Made by a program: the position numbers and the translations under genes | Shown: in pieces, positions 52,011 through 61,646 of the stretch | Numbering within the stretch: position 1 is the stretch's first letter | How the letters are laid out: the number at the start of each line of letters is the position of its first letter | The notes under the pieces: model-generated | The model's database searches: none | The model's input: only the letters and a program-made list of their open reading frames with translations | Told to the model about the DNA's origin: nothing | Assembly (NCBI GenBank): GCA_002471275.1 | Contig: DKPQ01000024.1 | Coordinates: forward strand, 176,164-240,163 | Direction of reading: 5' to 3' | DNA from: Flammeovirgaceae bacterium UBA7330 | Lineage (GTDB): Bacteria > Bacteroidota > Bacteroidia > Cytophagales > Cyclobacteriaceae | DNA: 64,000 nt

Positions 52011-53714
52011 TTATTGAGATGGCAGGATTTTGAAAAACTTGTAGGAGTAGGGAGGGAGTTTTACAGAAAAGACCTGATCTGACTGGTGGTTTGCAAAAGA
52101 AGAGATTTCAAATAGCGACCGATCGATCAATATTTTTTGATTGATATCCAGACCTAGCTTGCTAAAGAAGTCAATGGGTATTTTTAGTTCTACTTCTGCT
52201 GGCTGGTCTCCAAAATTGATGATGACCAGGATCCCTTCAAATTGGTCATGACGGATGAAAGCGTATGTTTTATCGGAATAGCCACTATATTCCGCTGATC
52301 TATTGTAGTACTGCAGGTCGTAGAACTGTCCGGTACGAAGGAGTTGCTCCTCATTGCAGGCCTTAAGGATCTCAATATATTTTTGTCTCAGATTACTTTG
52401 AGCTTTACTTAGCTTGCCACCATTAAAAGATCCACCGTTCATCCATTTTTGATGCTCTGGTACATTCCAATAGTCAAACAACGTGGTCCGGCCATCATCT
52501 CCACTAAATCCCGATGCTCCTTTGGCTGGTTCGCCAACCTCCTGGCCAAAATACATCATGACCGGTCCTTTGTGCATGAATACAGTAGCTGCCATCATGG
52601 GTATACCGGGTAGGGGACTGCCCGCAAAAAACGGACTGTTGATCCTTTGCTCATCATGATTTTCAAGAAACCTGAGCATTTGGTCAATGATACCTTCCTG
52701 GGCTTGCCAGACCCCGGGCAGATGATCAGTAGTTTGGTGACCCTGGACGATGGTTTTCAGGGTATCATACAAGTCCACCTTATCATATAAAAAGTCAAAT
52801 CCCCCATCTTGGATATACCTTCGGTATTGATGAGGTTGATATACTTCGGCGATAAACAGAACCTCCGGATGATCACGCTTTATTTCTTTGATCACCCAAT
52901 TCCAGAAGGCCACGGGTACCATCTCAGCCATGTCACAACGAAAGCCATCTACACCTTTTTTCACCCAGAAAGAAAGGATCTCTTTCATTTTTATCCAGGT
53001 GTTTGGGATAGGATCAAAATGTTCTTTCCTTTCATTGAGGTAATCCAAACCATAGTTGAGTTTCACGGTCTCATACCAGTCGTTGATAGAAGGTTGATGA
53101 GTGAAGACGTCATTTCCTGTGGCCCTGGCTGGTGATTCTATGTATGGTTTACCCGGATCAAGGTGGTTGTTGGTCGACTCAGGTACTAAAAGTCCCCGGT
53201 CCGGAATGTAGTAGAAGTTATTTGAGGGAAGAAATGCCTGTCCCGGATCATCGTCCTCTCCAAAGTCCTTTATTCCACTTGGCTTAGCATCTGAGTGGTA
53301 TTGCCTGGCCAGGTGATTGGGCACAAAATCAATGATGGCTTTGAGGTTATTTGAGTGCGTACGTGCAATCAGCGATTCAAACTCCTGCATCCTTACTTCG
53401 ACCTTTTCTGCCAGGTCAGGAGCAATGTCATAATAATCCTTGATGGCATAGGGAGACCCAGCCACGCCCTTTACCACGGAGGGGTGATCATTTGTTATAC
53501 CCTGCTTGCTGTAATCGGTACAGGTGGCGTGTTCGATCAATCCTGTGAACCAGATATGGTTGAACCCCATTTTTTTGATCTCTGACAGCGCTTTATCAGA
53601 AATATCATTCATCTTACCTGTTCCATTCTGATCAATGGATCCCCATTTCCTGGTTGGTTTTTTTGTATTTCCGAATAGTCGGACAAGGATTTGATAAATA
53701 ACTGGTCGCTCCAC
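52011..53714 (-). CDS. GH13 alpha-amylase family enzyme
   Basis: 567 residues without a signal peptide, so cytoplasmic. All four GH13 regions are present: KAIIDFVPNHLAR (region I), VDGFRCDMAEMVP (region II with the Asp nucleophile), LFIAEVYQP (region III, acid Glu) and RFLENHDEQRI (region IV). Alpha-glucan or maltodextrin cleavage, alongside the 4-alpha-glucanotransferase at 57.2 kb. It starts just before the fba terminator hairpin. Confidence 0.95.
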   Translation of the reverse strand: MERPVIYQILVRLFGNTKKPTRKWGSIDQNGTGKMNDISDKALSEIKKMGFNHIWFTGLIEHATCTDYSKQGITNDHPSVVKGVAGSPYAIKDYYDIAPDLAEKVEVRMQEFESLIARTHSNNLKAIIDFVPNHLARQYHSDAKPSGIKDFGEDDDPGQAFLPSNNFYYIPDRGLLVPESTNNHLDPGKPYIESPARATGNDVFTHQPSINDWYETVKLNYGLDYLNERKEHFDPIPNTWIKMKEILSFWVKKGVDGFRCDMAEMVPVAFWNWVIKEIKRDHPEVLFIAEVYQPHQYRRYIQDGGFDFLYDKVDLYDTLKTIVQGHQTTDHLPGVWQAQEGIIDQMLRFLENHDEQRINSPFFAGSPLPGIPMMAATVFMHKGPVMMYFGQEVGEPAKGASGFSGDDGRTTLFDYWNVPEHQKWMNGGSFNGGKLSKAQSNLRQKYIEILKACNEEQLLRTGQFYDLQYYNRSAEYSGYSDKTYAFIRHDQFEGILVIINFGDQPAEVELKIPIDFFSKLGLDINQKILIDRSLFEISSFANHQSDQVFSVKLPPYSYKFFKILPSQ

Positions 53715-53740
53715 TTTTTTCTATAAAGGTGTAAAACAAA

Positions 53741-53768
53741 AAAGAGGAAACTGTAAGGTCTCCTCTTT
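53741..53768 (-). terminator. terminator of the class II aldolase gene
   Basis: Stem AAAGAGGA/TCCTCTTT with a 12-base loop and TTTTTTGTTTT on the minus strand, 27 bp past the aldolase stop. Confidence 0.8.
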
Positions 53769-53794
53769 AAAGATATTTTAAATAAAGGTTTTGG

Positions 53795-54859
53795 TTATGC
53801 GTTTGTGTTCACATTGTTGAGATCCTCAAAAGCCACCTTCAACCGCTTCACAAAATTCTTTTCACCTGCCCGAAGCCAAACCCTAGGGTCATAGTACTTC
53901 TTGTTTGGTGAATCGTCACTTTCAGGGTTTCCAATCTGTGCCTGAAGATAACCTTCATTCTCTTTGTAGTACATTCTCACACCATCCCAGAATGCCCACT
54001 GCATGTCCGTATCGATGTTCATTTTGATGGCACCGTACTCAATGGCTTCTCTGATCTCTTCACGTGTTGATCCCGAACCTCCGTGGAATACGAAGTTGAT
54101 AGGGTTAGGGCCTGTTCCAAATTTCTCCTGTACGTAATCCTGAGAGTTTTTCAGGATCTTCGGAGTCAGCTTCACATTCCCTGGCTTATATACCCCATGA
54201 ACGTTTCCGAAGGCCGCAGCAATCGTAAAGTTCGGGCTGATTTTTTTCAGAGATTCGTATGCAAAAGATACTTCCTCCGGCTGGGTATAAAGCTTTGAGT
54301 TGTCGATATCTGTGTTGTCCACACCATCTTCTTCGCCGCCGGTTACTCCCAACTCTATTTCGAGTGTCATCCCCATAGCAGCCATTCTTTCAAAGTATTT
54401 GGAGCAGATCTCCATATTTTCTTCCAATGACTCCTCTGACAGGTCGATCATGTGAGAGCTAAACAATGGCTTACCTGTTGCCTCAAAATGCTTTTCATTT
54501 TCATCAAGCATCCCGTCTATCCACGGAAGAAGCTTCTTGGCAGCATGGTCAGTGTGCAGAAGCACGGTTACGCCATATTTTTCTGCCAGTTTGTGGACGT
54601 GCTGAGCGCCTGATACAGCGCCAAGAACTGCTGCACTTTGGTCCTCATTGCTGATCCCTTTTCCAGCAATGAAAGCACCTCCGCCATTTGAAAACTGGAT
54701 GATTACCGGAGACTTTAATTCCTTAGCCGTTTCCAGCACACCATTAATGGAGTTGGTTCCGATTGCATTAACAGCTGGCAACGCGAAATTATTGTCGTTG
54801 GCATAATTTAGCAGGTCAGTGACTTCCTGACCGGTCAGTACACCGGGTCTGAATTTCAT
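53795..54859 (-). CDS. fbaA: class II fructose-bisphosphate aldolase
   Basis: 354 residues, type A class II length. Motifs: VLLHTDHAAKKLLPW (Asp general acid and Zn-His), MTLEIELGVTGGEEDGVDN, AAFGNVHGVYKPGNVKL, FVFHGGSGSTREEIREAIEYGAIKMNIDTDMQWAFWDGVR and DPRVWLRAGEKN. Cleaves fructose 1,6-bisphosphate in glycolysis and gluconeogenesis. Own terminator; divergent from the Gfo/Idh/MocA gene. Confidence 0.97.
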   Translation of the reverse strand: MKFRPGVLTGQEVTDLLNYANDNNFALPAVNAIGTNSINGVLETAKELKSPVIIQFSNGGGAFIAGKGISNEDQSAAVLGAVSGAQHVHKLAEKYGVTVLLHTDHAAKKLLPWIDGMLDENEKHFEATGKPLFSSHMIDLSEESLEENMEICSKYFERMAAMGMTLEIELGVTGGEEDGVDNTDIDNSKLYTQPEEVSFAYESLKKISPNFTIAAAFGNVHGVYKPGNVKLTPKILKNSQDYVQEKFGTGPNPINFVFHGGSGSTREEIREAIEYGAIKMNIDTDMQWAFWDGVRMYYKENEGYLQAQIGNPESDDSPNKKYYDPRVWLRAGEKNFVKRLKVAFEDLNNVNTNA

Positions 54860-55096
54860 GTGTATTTGGTTTATTTTATTAAATGGTCACATCAGGCCGC
54901 CGAAACAGGAATTTATCCTGAAAGCATTTGGGACTCATTTGATGTGAGATATTCATTGCAAATATACAGGGATCATCCAATACCTGGCAGAGATTATTAT
55001 ACTTACAATCAATCTTCCTTTTTTGAATTCAAATCACTTGATTTGATAGTATTTCCGTAAATAATCATAAATTTTAAAAATACAAACCCACACGCT

Positions 55097-56299
55097 ATGA
55101 AAACCCCACCCTATAAGATAGCCATGTTGGGTACCGGCCTGATCGGTACTTTTTATACGATGGCTCTGCACAGGCAAAGAAAACCAGACCGCGTGCAGCT
55201 TGTCTATTCCCGTTCGGAGGAGCGAGCCAGTACTTTTGCTAAGACCTGGGATATTCCCAAAACCTCAACTGATCTCAAGGTGGCCGTTTCAGATCCCGAT
55301 ATTGATGTGGTGCTGATCGCACTGCCCAATCATTTACATCTTGAAGCAGTAAGACTGGCAGCTGAAGCCGGTAAACATATTCTTTGCACAAAACCTTTGG
55401 GTCGTAATGCGGAAGAGGCTTTTGAAATGCTCAATATTGTAGAGAAGGCCGGTGTATTTGGTGGCTATCTTGAAGACCTTGTATATACACCCAAGACACT
55501 CAAATCATTGGAAAGCGTGAGAAATGGTGCCCTGGGCGATATCACCTGGACACGATCAAGAGAAGCCCATCCCGGACCCCACAGCGATTGGTTTTGGAAC
55601 AAAGAGTTGTCAGGGGGCGGGGCCATCGTGGATATAGGATGTCATTGTATTGAAATAGGGAGAAGCTACATCGGAAAGGATGTACTGCCTGTTGAAGTGA
55701 TGTGCTGGGCGGATACCCTGGTGAAGCCTATCGATGCCGAAGACAACGCCATCGGAATGATCAAATATGCTACCGGAGCCATCAGCCAGTTTGAGGTGAG
55801 CTGGTCATTCCGGGGTGGTATGGACCTGCGGGACGAAGTAGCCGGAACGGAGGGGTCGTTACGGGTAGACCATTTTTTGCGGACAGGATTCGAAATGTTC
55901 ACCAGCGTAGGGGAGAAGGATTATGTGGCCGAGAAGGCTGAAAGCGATACCGGTTGGCTTTTCCCTGTAGGTGATGAGGTGAATAGCCTGGGGTACGACC
56001 ACATGTTTGAGGATATGTTTGATAGCATCAGCCAGGGAAGAGTGCCCATTGAGAGTTTTTATGATGGCTATATCGTGAATGAGATCATCGATGCCTGCTA
56101 CAGATCTGCTGAATCCCGCCAATGGGAGCCTGTGAAGCTGAAGGTGTGGCGCGGAGATAGCGGTGAGGTACAAAAGATTGCGCCAAAGTCTTATGATGAA
56201 AATTATTATTTAATCAAGACCGAAAAGCTCAATGATAAAAGGAGTAAATTGATTTTAAAGAACAAAAAAACGGGAGAGATTGTGCAGCGCGAGGTGTGA
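55097..56299 (+). CDS. Gfo/Idh/MocA-family oxidoreductase
   Basis: 400 residues. Rossmann start AMLGTGLIGTFYTMAL, DVVLIALPNHLHLEAV, CTKPLGRNAEEAF (K-P motif), then a C-terminal domain with GGGAIVDIGCHCIEIGRSYIG in place of the usual G-G-G-x-L-x-D-x-G-x-H. Probably an NAD(P)-dependent sugar or polyol dehydrogenase; cytoplasmic. The final 40 residues are extra and basic. It leads a three-gene run with the phytanoyl-CoA dioxygenase family gene and malQ. Confidence 0.92.
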   Translation: MKTPPYKIAMLGTGLIGTFYTMALHRQRKPDRVQLVYSRSEERASTFAKTWDIPKTSTDLKVAVSDPDIDVVLIALPNHLHLEAVRLAAEAGKHILCTKPLGRNAEEAFEMLNIVEKAGVFGGYLEDLVYTPKTLKSLESVRNGALGDITWTRSREAHPGPHSDWFWNKELSGGGAIVDIGCHCIEIGRSYIGKDVLPVEVMCWADTLVKPIDAEDNAIGMIKYATGAISQFEVSWSFRGGMDLRDEVAGTEGSLRVDHFLRTGFEMFTSVGEKDYVAEKAESDTGWLFPVGDEVNSLGYDHMFEDMFDSISQGRVPIESFYDGYIVNEIIDACYRSAESRQWEPVKLKVWRGDSGEVQKIAPKSYDENYYLIKTEKLNDKRSKLILKNKKTGEIVQREV

Positions 56300-56376
56300 T
56301 TAGAAAGAGCATCTCACAAAAGGCACAATTGAAGAAGGTGGATGGATAATTTTAGGTTAGGAATTAAGGAGGAAGT

Positions 56377-57198
56377 ATGACAAAGTTGACAGATAAACAG
56401 ATCCAGGCATTCAATGAGGATGGCTATTTGCTGATCAGGTCGCTGTTTGACCAGGAGGAGATTGGTTATCTCAAAGACCAGTCGAAAAGAGATAAGGCGC
56501 TGGATGATCATTCGTTCTCCAGAGCGGACAGAGAGGGAGGCAAGGTGCGGCTTTCGTTGTGGAACCACGCCGGGGACAACCTGTATGGGATGTTTGCCAG
56601 GTGTCATCGGGTAGTTGATACCATGGAGCAGCTGCTGGAAGATGAAGTGTATCATTATCACTCCAAAATGATCCTGAAAGACCCAAAAGTAGGGGGTGCC
56701 TGGGACTGGCACCAGGACTATGGATACTGGTATGATAATGGATGCCTGTACCCGGATATGGCCAGTGCTTTCATTGCTGTGGATAAGGCGACAAAAGAGA
56801 ATGGATGCCTCCAGGTGATCAAAGGCAGTCATAAGCTGGGAAGGATTACACATGCAAAAAACAGTGAGCAGGCAGGTGCTGACATGGAACGTGTCGAAGC
56901 CGCCTTAAAGACATTGCCGCTTGTATATGTGGAGATGGATCCGGGCGACTGCCTTTTTTTTCATGCCAATGTGTTGCATAGATCGGATCAAAACAGGTCT
57001 GACAACCCCAGATGGTCCATGATCTGTTGTTACAATACAAAACATAATGACCCTTATAAACCATCCCACCACCCCGGTTATACACCCCTCAAAAAAGTGG
57101 ATGATAAAATGATCAAACAAGTTGGTTCAACAGGAGAGATCGTATCTGCCGACAACTGGCTCAACCCGGATGATGATCAAAGTGTGATTGAAAAATAG
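56377..57198 (+). CDS. phytanoyl-CoA dioxygenase family protein
   Basis: 273 residues. Double-stranded beta-helix of Fe(II)/2-oxoglutarate oxygenases: HxD pair in WDWHQDYGYWYDNG, distal His in FHANVLHRSDQN and the 2-oxoglutarate Arg region SDNPRWSMICCYN. Substrate unknown; relatives hydroxylate small molecules, not only phytanoyl-CoA. 77 bp after the oxidoreductase gene and 10 bp before malQ. Confidence 0.92.
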   Translation: MTKLTDKQIQAFNEDGYLLIRSLFDQEEIGYLKDQSKRDKALDDHSFSRADREGGKVRLSLWNHAGDNLYGMFARCHRVVDTMEQLLEDEVYHYHSKMILKDPKVGGAWDWHQDYGYWYDNGCLYPDMASAFIAVDKATKENGCLQVIKGSHKLGRITHAKNSEQAGADMERVEAALKTLPLVYVEMDPGDCLFFHANVLHRSDQNRSDNPRWSMICCYNTKHNDPYKPSHHPGYTPLKKVDDKMIKQVGSTGEIVSADNWLNPDDDQSVIEK

Positions 57199-57208
57199 AA
57201 GCGTATAA

Positions 57209-59839
57209 ATGAAAATTAATTTTAGGGTGGTATGCCACACCAGGTGGGGCCAGGAAGTGTATTTGGTCATTGATGGAGCAGCACATAAACTCAAGCCAAT
57301 CGGCGACAATAGTTGGAGCGGGAGTGTAAATACAAATGCATCCAATGCGCTTCAATATCGATATGAGATCAGGGAAGACAATAAAGTAGACGTTGAGTTT
57401 GGCATCAGGACCATCAAGGTTTTTGATGATGACGAGGTGGTAGAAGTATCTGACTGCTGGAGATCTCCGCAATCACTTGATAACATATTGTATTCAGCAC
57501 CATTTCTCAAATCGATCTTTGCGCGGAAACCGGAAAAGCCTCCAAAGGGAGAATTATTTAATAATTTCAGTCTCAACCTGAGGATGGTAAATGTTCCTTC
57601 AGGTTATAAAATTGGGGTGCTTGGGAGTCTGGATGAGTTGGGCGCCTGGGACAAAAACCAGGTCCTTTTACTTTCAGCCAGTAAATTTCCTCAATGGTCC
57701 ATTGAAATGTGCCTCACCAACATTCAGTCTTTTGAGTATAAGTATGTGTTGTGCGACGAGACGGGAAAGATGCTTGAATGGGAGCAAGGAGATAATCGAC
57801 GGTTATACTGGAATAAGAACTCTGGAAGACATATAGTACATGATGAGCAGGTGCGGTTTAGTGACGATCTATGGCGTGGTGCCGGCATAGCCCTACCGGT
57901 ATTTTCATTGAGGACCAGCAACAGTGAAGGAGTAGGTGAGTTTACGGATATTCCGGTCATGATAGACTGGATGGCGAGTGTGGGATTTAAGGTTTTTCAG
58001 GTCTTACCCGTCAACGATACAGTGGCAAGTCATACCTGGTGGGATTCCTATCCTTATGCAGCCATTTCGGTGCATGCGTTGCACCCGGTTTATGCGAATA
58101 TGAAAGCCATTGGCCACCTGAAAGATAAGCGAAAGTGGAATAAACTTCTTCTAGAAGCTGAGGCCCTCAACCTCAAGGAGGAGTTTGATTATGAAGGGGT
58201 CATGAAGATGAAAAGTGCCTTTTTCAAGTACAGTTACGACGAAAATCGGGATGAATTTCTAAAGAGTGAGACTCTGAAGGGATTCTTAGCGGCCAATAAA
58301 AACTGGATCTATGACTACGCGGCTTTTTCCTGCTTAAGGGACCGTTTCAAAACTCCCGACTTCAATCAGTGGGGTGAGTACAGCTATCTCACCGACGATG
58401 AGGTGCTGGATTTCACCGCTCCTGATGAGGAGCACTATGATGATGTGGCGGTACACTTTTACATCCAATATCACCTGGACAAGCAGCTTAAAGCGGCTAC
58501 TGCTTACGGAAGGAAGCACGGGGTTGTTTTAAAAGGGGATATCCCTATTGGCATTTTCAGACATTCGGTAGAGGCCTGGAGGAAGCCCGCACTGTTTCAT
58601 CTGGATCAACAGGCTGGTGCGCCACCGGATATGTTTTCTACCACGGGGCAGAACTGGGGTTTCCCTACCTACAACTGGGATGAGATGGAGAAAGATGGCT
58701 ATAGCTGGTGGATTGAACGGCTACAAAAGATGAGTGAGTACTTTGATATCATCAGGCTGGATCATATCCTCGGATTTTTCAGGATCTGGCAGATGCCTGC
58801 TGATCAGATCCAGGGGCTGTTGGGTACCTTTTATCCTTCGCTGCCCTTGTCTCATGAAGATATCATTAGCAGGGGGATCCAACTTGATCTAGATGAATAC
58901 TGTGAGCCGGTGATCCATGAAAGGCAATTGGAGAGTCTTCACCACAGAGATCTGATAGAAAAGTTCTTCCTTAGAAAGGAAAATGGTGACTGGGTGATTC
59001 CCGAGGAGATGAAGTCACAGCAAAAGGTCAACGAGGAGATATGGACCCTTATTAGGGAAGGAAAGCTGGCAGAGAATGTCTTTGAACTCCTCCGGAAGGA
59101 GATCTTTAAGCTGCAAAGTGAAGTTTTATTTATCAGGGATCAGCAGTCAGGGCTTTACCATCCCAGGATAGACCTTCATCATACCTTCCGGTATGCACAG
59201 CTTGATGACGAACTGAAACACAGACTGAAGGAGCTGCACGATTATTATTATCACCACAGACACAATGACTTTTGGAAAGAAAATGCCTCCAAAAAGCTGC
59301 CTGTCTTGAGGGATGCGTCCGATATGCTGGTATGTGGGGAGGATCTCGGCATGGTGCCTCAGAGTGTAGGCCCGCTCATGAATGAGCTGCAGATACTCCA
59401 GCTAGACGTGGAGCGTTTTCCGAGATATCATCACCAGTTCAAAAATCTACATTATCTAAGTGTGAAGGGAACCGGAAACCATGACATGCTTACGCTACGG
59501 CAATGGTGGCACGAAGTCCGGGAAGAGTCAGAATGGGTTTACCATGGAATATTTGGGTTAAACGATAATTTCCCGGCTCATATTGATGCACACGTTGCGG
59601 AGCTGTTGATGAAAATACACATGGAGTCTAACTCCATGTGGGTGATCATTCCTTTGCAGGATCTGACTACCTTAAGCCCTGAATTGATGCGGTCCGATAT
59701 GGATGCCGAAAGGATCAATGTGCCTGAAAACCCTAAGAATGTCTGGAGATACCGGTTTCACATGAATATCGAGGAGCTGCATGATGCGGAAGGATTTAAT
59801 GGGAAGGTGAGGGCGTTGGTGAAGGGGAGTGGGAGGTAA
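57209..59839 (+). CDS. malQ: 4-alpha-glucanotransferase, DPE2-like with N-terminal CBM20s
   Basis: 876 residues, much longer than proteobacterial MalQ. Two starch-binding CBM20-like domains precede the enzyme: INFRVVCHTRWGQEVYLVID at 1-100 and LNLRMVNVPSGYKIGVLGSLDELGAW at about 120-215. The GH77 domain follows: SYPYAAISVHALHPVYAN, IRLDHILGFFRIWQMP (nucleophile Asp), MLVCGEDLGMVPQSV (acid Glu) and KGTGNHDMLTLRQWW (Asp). The arrangement matches plant DPE2 and Bacteroidota homologues that act on maltose and branched glucans. Cytoplasmic. It ends about 57 bp before the next, convergent gene. Confidence 0.95.
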   Translation: MKINFRVVCHTRWGQEVYLVIDGAAHKLKPIGDNSWSGSVNTNASNALQYRYEIREDNKVDVEFGIRTIKVFDDDEVVEVSDCWRSPQSLDNILYSAPFLKSIFARKPEKPPKGELFNNFSLNLRMVNVPSGYKIGVLGSLDELGAWDKNQVLLLSASKFPQWSIEMCLTNIQSFEYKYVLCDETGKMLEWEQGDNRRLYWNKNSGRHIVHDEQVRFSDDLWRGAGIALPVFSLRTSNSEGVGEFTDIPVMIDWMASVGFKVFQVLPVNDTVASHTWWDSYPYAAISVHALHPVYANMKAIGHLKDKRKWNKLLLEAEALNLKEEFDYEGVMKMKSAFFKYSYDENRDEFLKSETLKGFLAANKNWIYDYAAFSCLRDRFKTPDFNQWGEYSYLTDDEVLDFTAPDEEHYDDVAVHFYIQYHLDKQLKAATAYGRKHGVVLKGDIPIGIFRHSVEAWRKPALFHLDQQAGAPPDMFSTTGQNWGFPTYNWDEMEKDGYSWWIERLQKMSEYFDIIRLDHILGFFRIWQMPADQIQGLLGTFYPSLPLSHEDIISRGIQLDLDEYCEPVIHERQLESLHHRDLIEKFFLRKENGDWVIPEEMKSQQKVNEEIWTLIREGKLAENVFELLRKEIFKLQSEVLFIRDQQSGLYHPRIDLHHTFRYAQLDDELKHRLKELHDYYYHHRHNDFWKENASKKLPVLRDASDMLVCGEDLGMVPQSVGPLMNELQILQLDVERFPRYHHQFKNLHYLSVKGTGNHDMLTLRQWWHEVREESEWVYHGIFGLNDNFPAHIDAHVAELLMKIHMESNSMWVIIPLQDLTTLSPELMRSDMDAERINVPENPKNVWRYRFHMNIEELHDAEGFNGKVRALVKGSGR

Positions 59840-59896
59840 GGGAATTACGCACCTCCAATGCCTGAATGGCTTCGGATGTTGAGAAAAGAGTATTTT

Positions 59897-60421
59897 TTAG
59901 TTCTTTGTTGTAGTCACCAAAATAGTATTTGGCTTGGCTTGATCACCATAAATAGTTTTGGCCGACTGTTCGGTTATAAGTTGAACTATTTCAATTTCGG
60001 CATAATCAAGCTCGAGTAATTGATCAATGTTTGTTTCATCAATCAATACTCCATTTAATACAAAAAGAAAATCATCCTCACTTCCACTTGCACTTTTTAA
60101 ATAATCTTGTAATTTATTATAGAATTCCTTTTTCCTAAGCTCCTTATAAGATTTGGTATAAATATCTATTGCCCCATCCTTAGCTTGCTTACCATATTTT
60201 GCTATTGCTGATTCACCTTTGTAGACCTCAATTTTATCAATGTCATTTTCATCAATTGACTTAAGCCTCTCCTTATTAATCACAACTCCGTCCACTCTAA
60301 TTAAAGGATCTTTTTTATTGAATGAATCATTTTGTTGAGAGGTTGTTGGAGAATTTTTCTTTGCACAACCTAAAACAATCATGATAATTGCAAAGAGAAG
60401 TAGATTATGATACTTTCTCAT
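59897..60421 (-). CDS. lipoprotein with two TonB-receptor-plug-like repeats
   Basis: About 174 residues from ATG 60421 (MRKYHNLLLFAIIMIVLGC, lipobox VLGC); codons upstream to 60511 give no signal. The mature protein has two copies of a plug-domain-like motif. The first is LIRVDGVVINKERLKSIDENDIDKIEVYKGESAIAKYGKQAKDGAIDIYT. The second, more diverged, is LFVLNGVLIDETNIDQLLELDYAEIEIVQLITEQSAKTIYGDQAKPNTILVTT. This is the 'YGxxAxxGxIxI' element of SusC-type plugs without any barrel. Such stand-alone plugs may dock or regulate transporters; function unknown. Confidence 0.7.
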   Translation of the reverse strand: MRKYHNLLLFAIIMIVLGCAKKNSPTTSQQNDSFNKKDPLIRVDGVVINKERLKSIDENDIDKIEVYKGESAIAKYGKQAKDGAIDIYTKSYKELRKKEFYNKLQDYLKSASGSEDDFLFVLNGVLIDETNIDQLLELDYAEIEIVQLITEQSAKTIYGDQAKPNTILVTTTKN

Positions 60422-60542
60422 ATACCGGCTAATATAACGATAGGTAAAGCACAGATACACCTCCCATGTGCTATAAAATTCTAAACTAGCTAAAAACTTG
60501 GTGATATGCAACGGCTAAATTCGTAGAAAAATGAATACTTAT

Positions 60543-60605
60543 AGCTGTCCGCCATGTTCCGAAGGGCATGTCGGATGATAGATAAAGAGGGATTTCCAAA
60601 TCCCG
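60543..60605. repeat. intergenic palindromic repeat, copy 1
   Basis: A segment of about 60 bp beginning CTGTCCGCCATGTTCCG and ending GATAGATAAAGAGGGATTTCC. The first half is a dyad (GTCCG...CATGT / ACATG...CGGAC in the consensus). Other copies at 61586 and 62130. Confidence 0.75.
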
Positions 60606-60725
60606 TTCACTCATCAAAATTATTCAAGAACTAATTGCCATCTGCTATCTATTCTGCGTTCAGCTGTTCTATTCGTTGAAGTTGCAAACTCCAACGAGTA
60701 TGGGGGGACAGTTCATTTTCGTTCT

Positions 60726-61469
60726 TTAAAGCGTTACCGATAGGACATGAAGCACCAAATCAACAGTGAGGTGGGCTACCACAGCAGCAATAAGGCTTCT
60801 TTTCCAATAGCACCAACCATATAAAATACCGACAAGGATATTTCCAAGCAAGGTGGCCCAAACAGCAAACGAAGTACCAGCTTCATAGGAGATTAACTGT
60901 GGTAAATGCGCTATTCCAAAACAGGTGGAAGTAATCACAATGACTCCCCAGAAGACAGCGTTTGAAGGTACCTGTTGGGATAAAATATATTTGAAAATCC
61001 AAACGAGTAGGGTCATCAGGCCAAGCCTAAACCATACTTCCTCGGCAATTGCAGCACCAAAAGATACAGATAGACCACCAACGATGCCTCTGTGTCCAAG
61101 CCTGGGGATTTCGGAAGGTAAGTAGGGTTCACATACAAACCTCATCACGAGAAGTATAGCGCCCATGGTAAACCCCAGTATTGAAGCGATCAATACATCT
61201 TTTATTAGTTGCCGTATGGCACCAGCCTTTTTTCCCAGCAAAGCATCTATTATCGGAACACCCAGCCCTATTAGTCGTCCGAGTTTAATGCCAATCCATG
61301 CAGAGGGTATTGTGAGAATAGTGAGGAAGAGGAGGCTTGGGAGTAAGTTAGATAAAAAATGTGATGTAGTATCTATTCTGCCTAATCCCAGACTGATGAG
61401 CTGAGCAGCAATCGTTGAAAAATAAATGATAGTAATCGGTTTAAAGAGCTCACGGTTTGAATCTTGCAT
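60726..61469 (-). CDS. CPBP-family intramembrane metalloprotease
   Basis: 247 residues with seven to eight membrane helices. The Abi/CPBP motifs are all present: AAIAEEVWFRLGLM (EExxxR), CFGIAHLPQL (FxxxH type) and AAVVAHLTVDLV (HxxxD type). Members are Rce1-like membrane proteases implicated in protein maturation or bacteriocin immunity. Monocistronic; repeat copy 1 lies downstream. Confidence 0.92.
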   Translation of the reverse strand: MQDSNRELFKPITIIYFSTIAAQLISLGLGRIDTTSHFLSNLLPSLLFLTILTIPSAWIGIKLGRLIGLGVPIIDALLGKKAGAIRQLIKDVLIASILGFTMGAILLVMRFVCEPYLPSEIPRLGHRGIVGGLSVSFGAAIAEEVWFRLGLMTLLVWIFKYILSQQVPSNAVFWGVIVITSTCFGIAHLPQLISYEAGTSFAVWATLLGNILVGILYGWCYWKRSLIAAVVAHLTVDLVLHVLSVTL

Positions 61470-61585
61470 GATGAAATACTTTCTTAGCGTGGGGCTATTC
61501 TCTGGTTTCGCAAATTTGAGTTGGTATTGCTTTCCTTCGATTGTAAATATAGAGTGAGTAATTGATTATGATAGAGGAGTATTTT

Positions 61586-61646
61586 AAGCCGTCCGCCATG
61601 TTCCGCAGGACATGTCGGACGATAGATAAAGAGGGATTTTCAAATC
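61586..61646. repeat. intergenic palindromic repeat, copy 2
   Basis: Second copy, with the cleanest dyad: GTCCGCCATGT and ACATGTCGGAC around TCCGCAGG. Its end overlaps the stop codon of the gene at 61645. Confidence 0.75.

Noticed and set aside
56314..56853. 179-codon antisense frame over the phytanoyl-CoA dioxygenase gene
   Set aside because: Overlaps the conserved HxD-containing coding strand; no domain.
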